A stretch of DNA of 64,000 nt from Ipomoea triloba (Eukaryota > Streptophyta > Magnoliopsida > Solanales > Convolvulaceae): contig NC_044920.1 in assembly GCF_003576645.1 (NCBI RefSeq), positions 107,605 through 171,604 of the forward strand, read 5' to 3'. Under the pieces are notes generated by a model, which worked only from the letters and a program-made list of their open reading frames with translations, made no database searches and was not told the origin of the DNA. This document shows positions 23,990 through 36,800 of this stretch, piece after piece. Every line of letters starts with the position of its first letter. Position 1 is the first letter of the stretch. The position numbers and the translations under genes are program-made.

Positions 23990-24175
23990 AGGAATTGAAC
24001 GTTAGTTGAACGTTGGACATCAATGCTTGAGGAGTTGAAAGTTGGGCATCAATGCCTGAGGAACTGAATGCTGAGGAGCTGAACGTTTGGTCATCAATAC
24101 TGAGGAGAGCTGAACGTTGGTTATCAATGCTTGAGGAGTTGGACCGTTGCGCATTGATGCTGAGGAGTGAGGTGT
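23990..24175. repeat. minisatellite, imperfect units of about 35-40 bp
   Basis: Units contain 'gaacgttgg.catcaatgct' followed by 'tgaggag'. About five imperfect copies run from 23995 to 24172. The 88-codon minus-strand frame over it is simply the repeat translated (Ser/Ile/Asp-rich) and is not called as a gene. Confidence 0.75.
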
Positions 24176-25416
24176 CTTGGGTAGTTTGAACGGCAACTGT
24201 CTTGGTCATGATAATGGTTCCGGGTCGGATACCCAATTACCCTGTCAATAAGATATCTCGTAACTACTACTCAATGGTTTGCTCTAGATGAAATCCGTAA
24301 ATGATCATGCAAGCTAGTATTGAAAATAGTTAACAAACTTAACACAAGAAAATCAATGAATAACTCTCATGCTTCATGATTACGGAATCAATTGTCCAAT
24401 TAACTTAATTGAAATTGTTTCATCTCATATGCGTTCAACCTCATATGAGTAACTTAATTAATTGATCCATCATAATTTGTATTGTATTGTTATCTCCAGG
24501 CTCCAGCCATGCATGTATAACATTAGCTACTACGTACTCATTTAAGTAATACAAAGAGCCAAATAAGAAACAATAAAGGTGATAATGATTTGCCAGCAGT
24601 AATCATCAGCTAACTTGGTTCTTGGGAGTAATAAATTAATAAGCCTGCATGCATATATGGTCAACTAGTATATTATACGCCCGCACAAGCTTATTCAATG
24701 GTTTAGTAAGCAAGAGAAGAGACCAAGATTAAAAACTCGATAATAATAGTATAAAAATTATGTTCAAAGTAGATAGGTCCTTTGTGTGCACTCACATTTG
24801 ATCATATCTATTAAACCACTGAGTTATTGTAGTTTACCTCCTCCAACATACTCTTTGGAGGCAGGACAACCTAGGGAGAAGAACTTGTATATTATGCACT
24901 ATAATTGCACTTCTTTAATGAGTTACGTTGATTGTAGTATAGATGGGATCGGCCATCGAGGCAGTTCAAATACAACCCGCTGAAGCTGGTTGCAGTTCAT
25001 GCTAAGGCGGGCTTTAATTGATTGCCTGCATCATATAATAATTTTTTTTTAAAGAACTTTATTTTTTAATAATTTTGTTTTAAATATTTATTATTTTCAA
25101 ATTCATTTTAATATATGACAGTAGTTACAACTTACATTTTCATTTCAACCTAATTTCTAAACTCAATCTCCAACAAATTTAATATTATATTTGATAAACA
25201 TATTTTTTCTTCTTTTCTTATTTTCTATCTTATTAATATATATATATTGTTGAGACTTATTAATCCCAACCCAATATGTCTAGGTTAAACTCCATGGAAG
25301 ATTATTAATTAGCATAAGATATTAGATGGGTTAATGTTGATGAACAGGTTAGATATGTATATATAGTATGTCCTAAGAATCAATATTTAATGTCTTTGGA
25401 CGTTGTTTTTGTCACA

Positions 25417-25456
<40 letters not shown>

Positions 25457-26630
25457 TTCATAATAATTTGTAGCACAATGTACAACTCAATAAGCATAAA
25501 AATACATACATAAATCATGGATAATAACATTGATTCGCTCTTATAAGTTTTTTTTTTTTAAATTAGATTTTTAGATATTTATATTATATTATTGTATAAT
25601 AATAATAATAATAATGTAAACTATTTTTTATAAATTTAATATTTATATTTTAGGAAATAATTAACTAATCCTTATTAATTAAAATTGAAATGAAATTAAA
25701 TTTATTTATTATATTACTCTAATATATAATCTCTACATATATATTATTATGATTTGAGAATATATGAAAATATATGGTAGATACACGTGCATGATAATAA
25801 TAATGGAAAAAGATAACAAAAGTTATAACAGTATGAGGCAGTCCAATAAATTGTATACTACAACTCTTATACCACAATATATGAGAAAAAAAATAACAGA
25901 AAAATGGACATAAATGAAGGGTATCAACCTTCATTCACTTTGTCACTGTGTTTGACAATGAAAACTCAAGCTAAAATAAACCTTCATTCACTCTAATAAT
26001 GCATGCATTGCTCAATAAAATTTGATGAAACAAATTGATTTATATAGTATATAAGAATCAATATATCTCCCCTATGAAATTATAGGAAATTGTTATGAAA
26101 ATAGACTGAAGGAAATAATTGGCTTAGAGAAGCCTTTAAATGTTGTATTGAGTGTTGAATGGATCCCTTTTGTGCTGAAGGGATAGGGCCCTTATTTAGA
26201 TGCTGACCCTTTAGGAATAAAATATTTTCAAGGGGATTAATTTACCAGTTCTGATTTTGGTATTCTTTCCACTGCCACTGTCACTGCAAACGCCTAACAA
26301 CAACCACAATTGTCTTTGGTCTTTAATATCAACCACAACAACATTATTTCTTCTGTTGCAACTATTTCCCATCTCCAAGCTAGAGTTCTGGCCAAAACTG
26401 TTGGTGGTCATTGGTGGAAGCAATACGCGTTTGAACAGAAATCGATGCTTGCTTATTCTCACGTCCACTGCTAGGATGGTGAAGGATGTCATCGCCAGCC
26501 AAGGCATATCCCTTTTCAGCCACTGGGGTCGAGAAGAGAGGAGCTTGGCTCTAGCGAACATGGCGTTGCGACGAGGAAAGCCAGCAGAAGAAAGTTGGAT
26601 TTCGCTGTTGGAAACATTTGAAGGCTAAAG
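24176..26630. other. intergenic DNA with microsatellites
   Basis: No gene is recognised. (AAT)n tracts lie at about 25416-25456 and 25598-25614. A GC-richer block at 26211-26630 has open frames on both strands (123 and 116 codons) but no recognisable domain. It sits ahead of the copia remnant and may belong to its leader or LTR. Confidence 0.45.
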
Positions 26631-26639
26631 TTTTTTTTT

Positions 26640-27186
26640 TTGTTTGCTCCCAACAGTAATTATATACCCTATTTTTGTGGCCCTTTTGTGACCTTGTCTG
26701 CAAGCTGCTAATCACCACAAACGTGTCTGCACATGACTGTGTGAACGTGGCTTCATGATCCCCTTTTCTCTAGTTTTTGTGGCTACCTAAGGAGAAGGTT
26801 GTTATATTTGTAGTATATAAACAATATTTTCCATTGCTGAGAGACACACCGAATGATGCTGCATTTTCCTTCACTTTCTCCCTGCATATTATCATTCCCT
26901 TTCACGCTGCATTTCTTCTTCTGAGCTAACGAATATACAAAGTAGGTTGAAACTTGCTACTCTGCTTGTGTGTGCCTGCCGAAAACATAGATGACCCTGG
27001 TCTAAATGCTTTTAAGGTAGTGTTCTTAACACGACACACATTTCCTTCCATCATTCACACCTAAATCTCTCTCAGCACACAGCCTATATTAAACTTGTAC
27101 GTAGCAGAGGTTCGTTACCTTCGTTTGCATCGTACATACACGAATCAAACCCCAACAGTTAAAAGCATTTATCCAGTTGTTAACCT
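26640..27186 (+). mobile_element. probable 5' LTR/leader of the copia remnant
   Basis: The stretch is non-coding. It contains a GTATATAAAC TATA-like word near 26812 and ends about 25 bp ahead of the gag ATG after an ACCCCAACA string (a CA-type LTR end). The left LTR border and the primer-binding site could not be fixed. The assignment rests mainly on position. Confidence 0.4.
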
Positions 27187-29585
27187 ATGGCGATGCCAGC
27201 AAAAGCAAACACTGAAGTCTCGATGATGGAACCTCTCACCGAAGGACTCAATTACCGAAGGTGGTCAGCCTAGATCATCATGCTCCTGGAAGAAAAAGAT
27301 GTTGACTACGTAATCCATACTAATCACGCATCGTTCAGCCCAGCTACGCACTCCACGTCTACGCAAACTCAGAAGCAAACTGAGAAGGACGATTCGTGGG
27401 ACATGGTTGCTGACGCCACTCCTGATCCGAAAGCACCTGCACTAACGCTTTCAGCTACATCATCACAAGTTAGTGCTAAATTTGAAATGGATAACAAGAC
27501 TGCCTGAGCAATAATCCTGCAACGAATGTCAAATTCCCTGTTCGACATGTTTTCTGGCTATAAGTCTGCCAAAGTCATTTGGGACCTATTGCGCCAGAAG
27601 TATGGTGTTGACGATGCTGGTAGGAGAAAGTATGCAGTGGGCCGCTGGATGAACTTCAAAATGAACGACTCAAAAACCATCATTGAACATGTGCACGAAT
27701 TGAAAACTTGGTTGCAGACATGACCGCTGAAAGAGCTGAGGTAAACGATGGTCTTTCTGTTTGGTGCTCTTATTGAAAAATTACCCAACTCCTGGCTTGA
27801 TTTCAAGAATAAAATGAAGCATGAAAGGCGCGACTACACTCTACAACAGCTTATCAATAGCCTAAACATAGAATAAGAAAATCGCCTTGTGCTCAGGTCA
27901 GCTACCTTTTCCAATAATGTAAAAGCTAATATTGTTGAGTCAAGTGTTGGTTTTGACAGACCAAGATCTAATGATCGTAATAAGAACCACAAACGAAGCT
28001 CCTAACCAAACAACAATAATCAATTCAAGAATGGCAAAATTCAAAAGAAAGGAACATGTCTTGGATGTTTCGTTTGTGGGAAGCAAGGCCACCGCGCTGC
28101 ACAATGCTACTTTCGCAAAGGCGTGAATCAGAACACGAAAAAGTCAGAAAACAGGGGGACTAAAAACCAAGCTCATCTGACTAAAGACACGGACAACACG
28201 GAAGTGGTAGCAACCGTAATAACTGAAGCTAATATCGTTGGAGATCCAGAAGAGTGGGTCGTGGACACTGGAGCATCGTGCCACTTTTGCAATAACAAAG
28301 ATATGTTCAAGGTATTTGAACCTATCACTGAAGGAGAGCAAGTGTTCATGGGAAACTCTAGCGTCTCCCAAGTAAGTGGTAGAGGCACCGTAGAACTAAT
28401 GTTATACTCTGGGAAGCAGTTAATGTTGAAAAATGTGTTGTATGTCCCTTCCCTTCGTAGAAATTTAATTTCCGATGCCTTATTGAACAGGGTCGGGATT
28501 AAAATAGTCTTTGAGTGACCGTCTGGTCATGACTTGCTATGGGAAATTCCTTGGGAAGGGATATCTACGTGGAGGACTTCTTGTGCTAGATGTTTCTGTA
28601 ATTAGGCCTAACTGTTTGAGGGTCGTGATATGACCTCCATTTATGATTTTCTTCCAAATTGGCATGTTATATGCAATAATAATAATAATAATGGTTCTCC
28701 TTCTACTTATATCACTATTCCAGTTAATATTTGGCATGGTAGATTAGGACATGTTGGTACAAAGTGTTTAAATAGATTAAAAAGCACGAACTTGTTAAAA
28801 ACAGAAGTAGTTTTCAAAACAGAATTTATAGTTTTCAAAACAAAAGTAGAAAACCAATTAGATAAAAAGATTAAAAGGCTTCGATCTGACAAGGGAGGGG
28901 AATATGAAGCAAATACCCTAAAAAGGTTGTGTGAATCTTCTGGCATAATTCATGAAGTCATTACCCCTTACACTCCCCAACAAAATGGTATAGCTAAGAG
29001 AAAGAATAGAACTCTCAAAGAAATTATTAATGCCATGTTAATCAGCTCAGGTGCTCCAGACTCTTTGTGGGGGGAAGCTGTTTTAACAGCCAACCACATT
29101 TTAAACAGAGTACCTCATAAAGGATTTGAAAAAAACCCCTATGAGCTGTGGAGAGGGTATGCTCCAAACCTCAAATATTTTAAAGTGTGGGGCTGTTTAG
29201 CAAAGGTTGGACTTCCGTCCTTCAAAAGGCCCAATCTGGGACCTAAAACAATAGATGTCATCGTTGTTGGGTATGCTGAGAACAGTGTTGCCTACAGATT
29301 TATGTGTTTGGAAAATCGCTCTATATGTGAGTCCAGAGATGCTATCTTCTTCGAACACTTATTTCCTTTAAAGAATTTCTTGATTTATTTGTTGACAGAA
29401 TTCAAAGCAATTAAAATATTGTGTTCCCTAGAAGTACAGATTACACTGATGAGCCCAGAAGAAGCAAAAGGCTAAGAATTGAGAAAAGCTTTGGCTCTGA
29501 GTTTATAACATTTGTAAGAGAGTTGAAAGACTTAAATGAGTTGGTGACCGAGCAAATGAGCGACTCAGCGGACCATCTTTAGTGC
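27187..29585 (+). mobile_element. Ty1-copia retrotransposon remnant (gag, PR, partial IN; no RT)
   Basis: Decayed gag-pol in several frames. Gag starts at 27187 and stops within about 30 codons. A UBN2-type gag segment follows (27280-27860). A CCHC knuckle of C-x2-C-x4-H-x4-C form lies at about 28069-28110. The protease motif DTGAS is at about 28264-28278. GAG_pre-integrase and integrase follow (28630-29475, with IWHGRLGHVG, LRSDKGGEYE, TPQQNGIAKRKNRTLKE, YELWRGYAPNLKYFKVWGC). The segment with the integrase zinc-binding region and first catalytic Asp is missing between about residues 50 and 70 of that frame. Coding similarity ends near 29585, before the reverse transcriptase. It is non-functional. 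It is passenger DNA with no host role visible. Confidence 0.88.
28681..28692 (+). repeat. (AAT)n microsatellite inside copia pol
   Basis: Four to five AAT units fall within the pre-integrase frame and encode an Asn run. Confidence 0.6.
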
Positions 29586-31202
29586 TTATTATTTTAAAAC
29601 GTGCTGGTGGTCTGCGGTTTTGTAGATTGTTATGGATTGTGATTTGCAAGTGTTGAAGTGTTAAATCTGATGCGTGCATGAAGGTCAGTTGTGGTCATTC
29701 CCAGTTAGTTATGAAAGTATTCCATCTCCGCTTTTATCCGTTTGGATTTCACTTGCCAAAGGAACGATAACAACCAGAGTTCCAGCATTCTATAAACGGC
29801 ACCCGACCAAGGAAAATGATCGGAGTAGGTAGATCATACAGGTGGCGGCTCATCTTGTTGATCGGCCTCTTCAGAACCCAATCTGAGTGTGTTTCGGGTC
29901 TCACTGACCTGAGAGTTGCTAACCAGGCACTGTGAATGTCTACCCAACCGACCTAAGACATCGACGAAGCTGGAATAATAGTTGAGGACCTCTCAAGTCT
30001 GGAACGCCACTGCGATGATTCGAAAATGGACATCAGGTCGAGTGGCTTAACAAGTTGGCGACTTCGTAGAATATAAGGAACTGGGGACCAACTATAGTAG
30101 TGCATGCGGTGTTCATCTTGATTCACCGGGCAGTTTCTCAACCAGAGTGGTAGATACATTCCTCCGGGCTGATCGATTAAAATGCTTGATTTCCCAAACT
30201 GGTACTGGCTGTTTGGAATATTGCAGAGCTCCCATGCACGCATCTTTACTCCGTAGAACCGATCCTCGTCGCTACACCGCATGAAGGACAGCTATGGCCT
30301 TCCCGGTCAATCTCGAGTCATGCATACTGGAAATTGGTGAAACCTTGATCCCCGATGACCGAAACTCCTAACAGCCATCGGGCACTCCGAGCACAATACT
30401 AAACTCATTACCGACCTCAAGCAAATGAACACATTAACAAACTCTCCGGTGGTCTTGAATTTTCCCGACTCAGACTTCTAGCTAAAACCGGTTATAGCGC
30501 TGTGTTACTCCCCGACTTCATCTGAGTTAATAGTCGAAACTGAGGACCGAGCGGTATCCTCAACAGAGCTGGAAAATTCCCCGACCTCTTATTAATCGAG
30601 CTGAAAATTCTCCCACCTCTTATTGATCGAGCTGTATCTTTTCCGAAGGGGATTGGTTTCCCGGTCACTGCTGTAACTGCCAGCCCGCAACAATTGCCTC
30701 GGGTAGCCGGATGATCGGGACGAGTATCGTATGAAATTCCTTAGTTCCCGGAAAAAGAGCACCACCCGAGCCCACTTTAATTTGTTGAACTGCTGTCACT
30801 TGGTAAGCTTGTGCGCACCTCCCAATCGGATTTCCCGACCTCTGGATGCTGGTGTGCTCGACGCACTAAGCAATTAAAAAAAGCAGAAGATAAAATGAAA
30901 GTATGAGACCAATAGTGGCTGGCAGTCTACATACATTTAGTGGAGAATGCGAGATGAGAATTTTGAGAGTTTACAACTTTGTAATATGATTTCCCATTGT
31001 AAATTGTATAGCCTAAATTGTAATTATTATAAGTATAGGCTTATACTTGGAAAATTGCAATAGCAAAAATTAAATGTAATAAGCCCGGTTAGGTTGGTTT
31101 TTCCACCACCGACACTCTAAGTCCAGTCAGGTCGGCTCGTCCATCACAGGCATTGTAAATCCGGGTTAAATCTCGGCATAATTACGACGGCGGTCGAAAA
31201 AA

Positions 31203-31540
31203 ATGCTACGGGAGCAAGGTGCCCGTTACGGTCCTCGAACCGATTCGTGGGTGCAAGGTGCCCATTACGGTCCTCGAACCGATTCGTGGAAGCAAGGTGC
31301 TCACTACGGGAACAAGGTGCCCGTTACGGTCCTCAAACCGATTCGTGGGAGAAAGGTGCCTGTTATGGTCCTTGGACCGATCTTTTTGGGTGTATAGTGC
31401 CCACTACGGGAGCAAGATGCCCGTTACGGTCCTCAAACCGATTCATGGGAGCAAGGTGCCCGTTATGGTCCTCAGACCGATCTTTTTGGGTGTATAGTGC
31501 CCACTACGGGAGCAAGGTGCCCGTTATGGTCCTCGAACCC
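31203..31540 (+). repeat. minisatellite of 'gcaaggtgcccgttacggtc' units
   Basis: Imperfect units of about 45-50 bp carry GGTGCCCGTTACGGTCCTC, then GAACCGATTCGTGGGA or GGACCGATCTTTTTGGGTGT. About seven copies occur, partly arranged as a higher-order pair (near 31373-31510). All three frames stay open through much of it, giving spurious frames. Confidence 0.85.
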
Positions 31541-32822
31541 GTGGTTAGGTTGGCATTACCACCACCGGTGCTATAAGTCTGGTTAGGTCGACATTACCAC
31601 CACCGGCGTTGTAAGCCCGATTAGATCGGCATCATATCGCCTTCACCGGCATAGTTAACCCGGGACCAATTCCTGGCATTAAGCCCTACGAGGTAGGCAA
31701 TTCGGCTCGCCAGGTCGGCATTTCACCCCGGACAAATCCAATCTCTTGATTGGTAAAAATTGATCACCATGTCACATTGAAATCCGATCAGTTGATCGGT
31801 AGCATTCGACCCCTTATCGTGGTAGAGGTCCGATCCCTTGATCGATAAGTTTAATCCTCGTGAATCCCCAAAGTCCTACAAGATAGGCAAATCGACCATC
31901 AGTATGGTCCGGTATCGAGTCACTTCTCGACCGCAGTCAAAATTGAACTCGGGAGGCCATCGTATCTACTCCCTTGTGTTGACAATTCTCGTAACATAGG
32001 GAGTGGGGCTACTAGCAGGATTATAGGGCAACTCCCTTGACCTACGGAGTGCACTCCCCGAGCATATTGACCCTCCCGGTCTCACGAGATTTTTGGGTCT
32101 CCTGGCACCCCTACACTTGGGATTCTCGGTTCCTAAACCGAGCGTAGAAAGGGAAATTTTTCCCGTTCAAATGGTTTCGGTTTTCAAAAATCCATCATAA
32201 TGATTACCGCGGTAATAAAAACCAACCGAGCGCGATCAACTAAAAACGATCTTATGATCGGGTAATCCGGATTGAGGTTTGATCAAGCTCAAACCAACTG
32301 TGACCAGTTAGCCCGAGTAAAGGGCATTGGGAAAAGCGTTCCCGCTTACGATCAATAAGATCAATAGAGGTCCCCGAGTCATGTATAAATCCAATCCCCC
32401 GATTGGTAAAGTTTGATCCTTAGATCGGTAAAATTCAACCTCTCAATCGTATTGCAAATTCGATCCCTAGGTCAATAGAGTTCAGCCGACCCTTATGGTC
32501 CAAAAGACTGTGCTTAAGGTTGTGTTCTTTTTTCCTTAGCTAAGATTTTTTTTTTCCCATTGAGTTTTTTCTTAGTCTAAGATTTTTAACGAGGCAATCG
32601 GCATAAGTCGAAGACTATACGGTCAGTTTCTCCAGCTTGAACTCTTCTTCGTTGGCATTTAAGTTGTGCTCTTTTTAACTCGGTTAAGATTTTTTTCTCA
32701 TTGAATTTTTTCTTAGTCTAAGGTTTTTAACGAGGCAACCGGCATAAGTCTTGGACCGTAAGGTCAGTCTCCAGCCCGAACCCTTCCTCATTGACTCGGA
32801 GTCAGGGCACGGACTGGGGGCT

Positions 32823-33038
32823 ACTTGATAGGAAATATACCCCGAGTATACGGCCCTACGAATACTATACGTATGATGGGCATATTGTACGGTTATTAGC
32901 CCTATAAAAGAGACTTGAGTCCTTATTGTTACTTGATAGGGAATATACCCCGAGTATACGGCCCTACGAATACTATACGTATGACGGGCGTATTGTACGG
33001 TTATTAGCCCTATAAAAGGGACTTGAGTCCTTATTGTT
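32823..33038 (+). repeat. 108-bp tandem duplication containing the LTR core promoter
   Basis: Copy 1 is 32823-32930 and copy 2 is 32931-33038; they differ at only a few bases. Each holds the LTR start (TGATAGG), ATACCCCGAGTATACGG and the TATA motif TATAAAAG (32903-32910 and 33011-33018). The duplication gives the LTR two complete promoter cores in tandem. Confidence 0.9.
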
Positions 33039-33110
33039 AGAGGCTTTTGGACTTCCCTTCTCTTCTTCTTTCTAAAAGGATCCAACAAGCATTGTGCTCT
33101 CTCTTCTCTC

Positions 33111-33820
33111 TAAGTTGTTCAAAGAAAATGAATAAAAAAGTAGAATTGAGAGCCAATTATGGAATCTACGTTATATTTTGCATACAATTCTTCTACATGA
33201 TTCATACTTCTACATGATTCATACGGTTGAGTACATGAAAGAATTAACACTATCACGGCCAAACTTGAATGACTTGCATCCTTCTGAAATCAATTTTCAA
33301 CGTCCTTAACAAATGACGTCTACGCTTCCTTTCTACCTTCAACTTAGTCGCAGTTCCTCCCTTTGGTATGTAGTGACAACTCTAAAGCTAGTAGAAAGGC
33401 ATATACGGAGTATAAATAAACAAATTCAATCAATTCAATTTAATTTCAATGGCCTATTTCACCCTTATTCCAAAAAAAAAAAAAACAAAAAACAAAAAAA
33501 ACAAAAAAACGAATATTCATATTTGATCCGAACCATATATATCTGTGTAAGTTGCATCTAGTAACAATTATATCTAAACCTTTAAGAACGAATAATTCCA
33601 TACCAAAACTCTATGTTTTGTGGTAATTATATCAAATGATTTGATGATGAAGTTGTAACATTCCAGACTTTTGTAAACATTTCTTAATCAACAATATCCG
33701 TTAAAAAGAGGAAAAAGTAATCCAGATGAAAGACCATATATCCTCTAACTGTTATCCTCCAAAGTGCGCCTGCAGGAATGAATGTGTCCTTTTCCGCAAT
33801 TGGTGAGATAACGAACTCGC
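33111..33820. other. spacer and GlyRS 3' flank
   Basis: No gene is visible. An A-rich (AAAAAC)n tract lies at 33471-33511. The glycyl-tRNA synthetase 3' UTR should occupy the right part. Confidence 0.5.
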
Positions 33821-36800
33821 TCACTCTGCGGACCCTGAAGAATGAATGGGATAAATTTGCAGAATATCTGCCCACGTTTTCTGTCCATCGCTCACCTCCT
33901 TCACAACTGATGCCACCTTCTCTGCACTAACACGAATCTGATCTTTGCTATCCCTCTCTCTCACCGTCACTGACGATGTTGAATCAACCGTGATAGCAAA
34001 TGGCACACCTAGTTCATCTGTTCTCGCATACCTCTTCCCTATTGAAGTACCTACACAAAATCAACTTAAATTACAACTAAGCATTACATGAATACAGATA
34101 CATCTAGGAACTAGTATGCAACACTCTGGCATGCTGGATACATATGCAACTGCTCAAAATTGTCTACAGAAACACAATATACTCCAGGGAGCACACCACT
34201 TGCATTTTACTCCATAACCTACCAAACACGTAGTAGAAGCAGCCCCATGCACATAGTTTATTTTATCAACAAAATCAAGGCTTGAAGCACACCTGTGATG
34301 TCAATCTTATGTGAGATTCCAGAAGCAGTGAGGGATTTGGAGATAAACTTGGCAACTTCTTCATACTGTTCATTCTGAACCAGTGGGAAAACAGTACACT
34401 TGATGGGTGCAACAAGGGGTGGGAAGCGGAATACATTTAGCTGCTCATCTCCAGCTTTACTAGGCCTTGTATAGAATGAGTGCTCATAAAGACAATATAT
34501 GATCCGCCCAATTCCAAAAGAGGGTTCAATGACAGAAGGTGTGAACACCCTCTGGTGCTCTTTCTTCTTTTCTTTTGAAATAGACACCATATTTCTCTTA
34601 ATTGTGACACTTCTCCCAAGACTGCATATCTGAAACTCCACCTCTCCTTTGGATTCCAAATCAGCCTTCATCTTCATAGCAATGTCTTCATTCATAGCCT
34701 AATATAAAGAAAAAGACAGCAAGCAAACCCATTCAGCTTCAATCTTCTATTTTCCTTTTTTTATTCAAATAGAAACACAGACTACTTTTCTTAACAAGGG
34801 CATCTAACCCTCTACTGATTTTTGATTGAGGGATTGACTTGTGGTTAAGAAAGGGCAGTTCTACTTACATAGTGAATAGCACCAATAATACCATTTAGGT
34901 TACCATGGTTGAAATATCAATGATGTCCTAATACCATGCTAGGAGGAGGTCGAAAAAGTTAAGATGTTCATTTCCATTTAGGACAGATTTTTTTAGCACA
35001 AAATTTGGAGAAATCTCTTTCCATGGAACTTGGGGACCTATGGACCAGTAGAATGTTCCAAGTCAAGCTGCACTACTTGGATGAGATCTATACATGTATA
35101 CATGTCTTTTAAAAAGGAGGAAGAACTTTGATGAGTACCTCCAAAGCTTCAGCAACCATCTTTTGGTTCCCTTTAAATGCTAAGCCAAGCTCCTTCTTTA
35201 CTGGAGTTATAACAAGTTTCTAGCATTGCATAGCATTACAAAGAGATTAGAAGACTTGCAACATAATTACAAAGAAAAAATGACTAATTAAATGGAAGCA
35301 TTTGCTACCTCCACTTCTCTAGGCTCTGAAAATTTTTCCTGAGCTACAAGAGGCGCACCACTTTTTTCCTGATAGACAAAAGTGAGCATAATAGTATCAA
35401 TACGCAAATCCTTCTATATCAGACTAAGAGTAATCGTTTTTGAAGTGTAAGATATTGCAACTCATTCTTCATAATGTAAACTGTACTAGAGTAAACTAGG
35501 CAATGACCTAAAAAAGCATCATAAAAATTTTAAGGTTGATGTCAATAGTGCAAACAGAAATTTCAACTTCTAGAATGCATGAATATCTTGGAAGTAATGA
35601 AAACAATGATTTAGGAATCTATAAAACATTACAAGGACTACAATAAAAATAAGATGCTGTTGAAGATACAGCACACCAAGTGAGTTGGGGATAAAATCTT
35701 ACAGAATGAGCACGCAAATCATATGCAGATCTATCAGCTATACCAACACACTCTATCCAACCATAAGAACTCTCAATTTCAGCATCCCAGCAATCTTCAG
35801 CATAGTGGGCCATCTCATTTTCAAGGTGTTGCCTGAATCTCAAACGATCTTTATCTATTCCAAGTAGTGTTAAGAAAAGGAAGACTCTCCCAACAAAGTA
35901 TCCAAGTGTTTCATTATTGACAGTTCCCTGGCAAAAATGTTGTACTAGAAAATGTTGAAATCAATGTAGCATAATATATAAATAGGAAGAAGATCACTCG
36001 TAAAGCGGTATAAAAGAAACTCACTCTAGAAACTGCTTCACCCAGCCGAAATCTTTTTGCAGATTGCCCAGACACTTGTTCTTTTCTAGGAAGCATTAGA
36101 AACTCTAAATTTGCAACCTCAGAGAACTTCGGGTGGGCTTTGTTCTGAGGATCAACAAAATGCTCAATTTCTGCTAAAGTGAACTCCCGGACCCTGAGAA
36201 GCCCTTGGCGCGGTGATATCTGGAAATGTTGATTAATAAGTTACAAATTCTGTTTCTTTTCACAAGTGCAGTGCAGTGCAGTGGATACAGTTTTTCGCAA
36301 ATGCAGTGCATATTTAAGCATCTAAGCACCAGTTAGAACTAGATAGTAAAATTCATAATAAAACTGCATCCACATCAGAAACATATAGCGCAAAGGTGCA
36401 TGTTATAAAATCCTAAATTTGAAGCTTAAAGATTTAATACCTCATTTCTAAAAGCCTGACCAATTTGAGCAGCTGCAAAAGGAAGCTTGTTCCCATTGTA
36501 ATAATATAAATCTTTGAAATTCACAAATATCCCTTGTGCTGTTTCAGGACGTAAAAAGCTGCATCACATCAAAATTTAAAATTAAAACAATAATAATAAA
36601 TAAAACATCAGCACCATAGTGTTACAAATCACAAAAGCCACTAGCAATCAGCATCAATAACAGTCATAGCTATCCAAGCAAGACAACTCATACTGACCCA
36701 GGGCTCAAGCCAGAAGGACCAATTGAAGTCTGAAACATGAGATTGAATGGGTAAGGATCAGAAAGAGGATTCTTGGTATCGGGTGCAGTGATACCATATT

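Larger units (their letters stand above)
29586..33110 (+). mobile_element. LTR retrotransposon fragment: non-coding internal region, PPT and 3' LTR start
   Basis: About 3.5 kb of GC-richer DNA with frequent CCGAC/GATCGG words and no credible long frame. Near the right end, a purine tract (GGACTGGGGGCTACT, 32810-32825) directly precedes TGATAGGAAATATACCCC at 32826. That is a polypurine tract followed by the first bases of a 3' LTR. The LTR promoter (CCCTATAAAAG) lies within it. The end of this LTR was not found and it appears truncated near 33110. About 300 bp before the LTR start matches, inverted, 48713-48880. No superfamily can be assigned without pol. Confidence 0.65.

Noticed and set aside
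23970..24236. 88-codon minus-strand Ser/Ile/Asp-rich frame
   Set aside because: It is the minisatellite translated; no start context or homologous domain.
26211..26628. Overlapping open frames of 116 (-) and 123 (+) codons
   Set aside because: No recognisable domain and no splice partners; both strands open suggests compositional chance near the copia leader.
29953..30282. 109-codon minus-strand frame
   Set aside because: It lies in the non-coding internal region of an LTR element; no recognisable domain.
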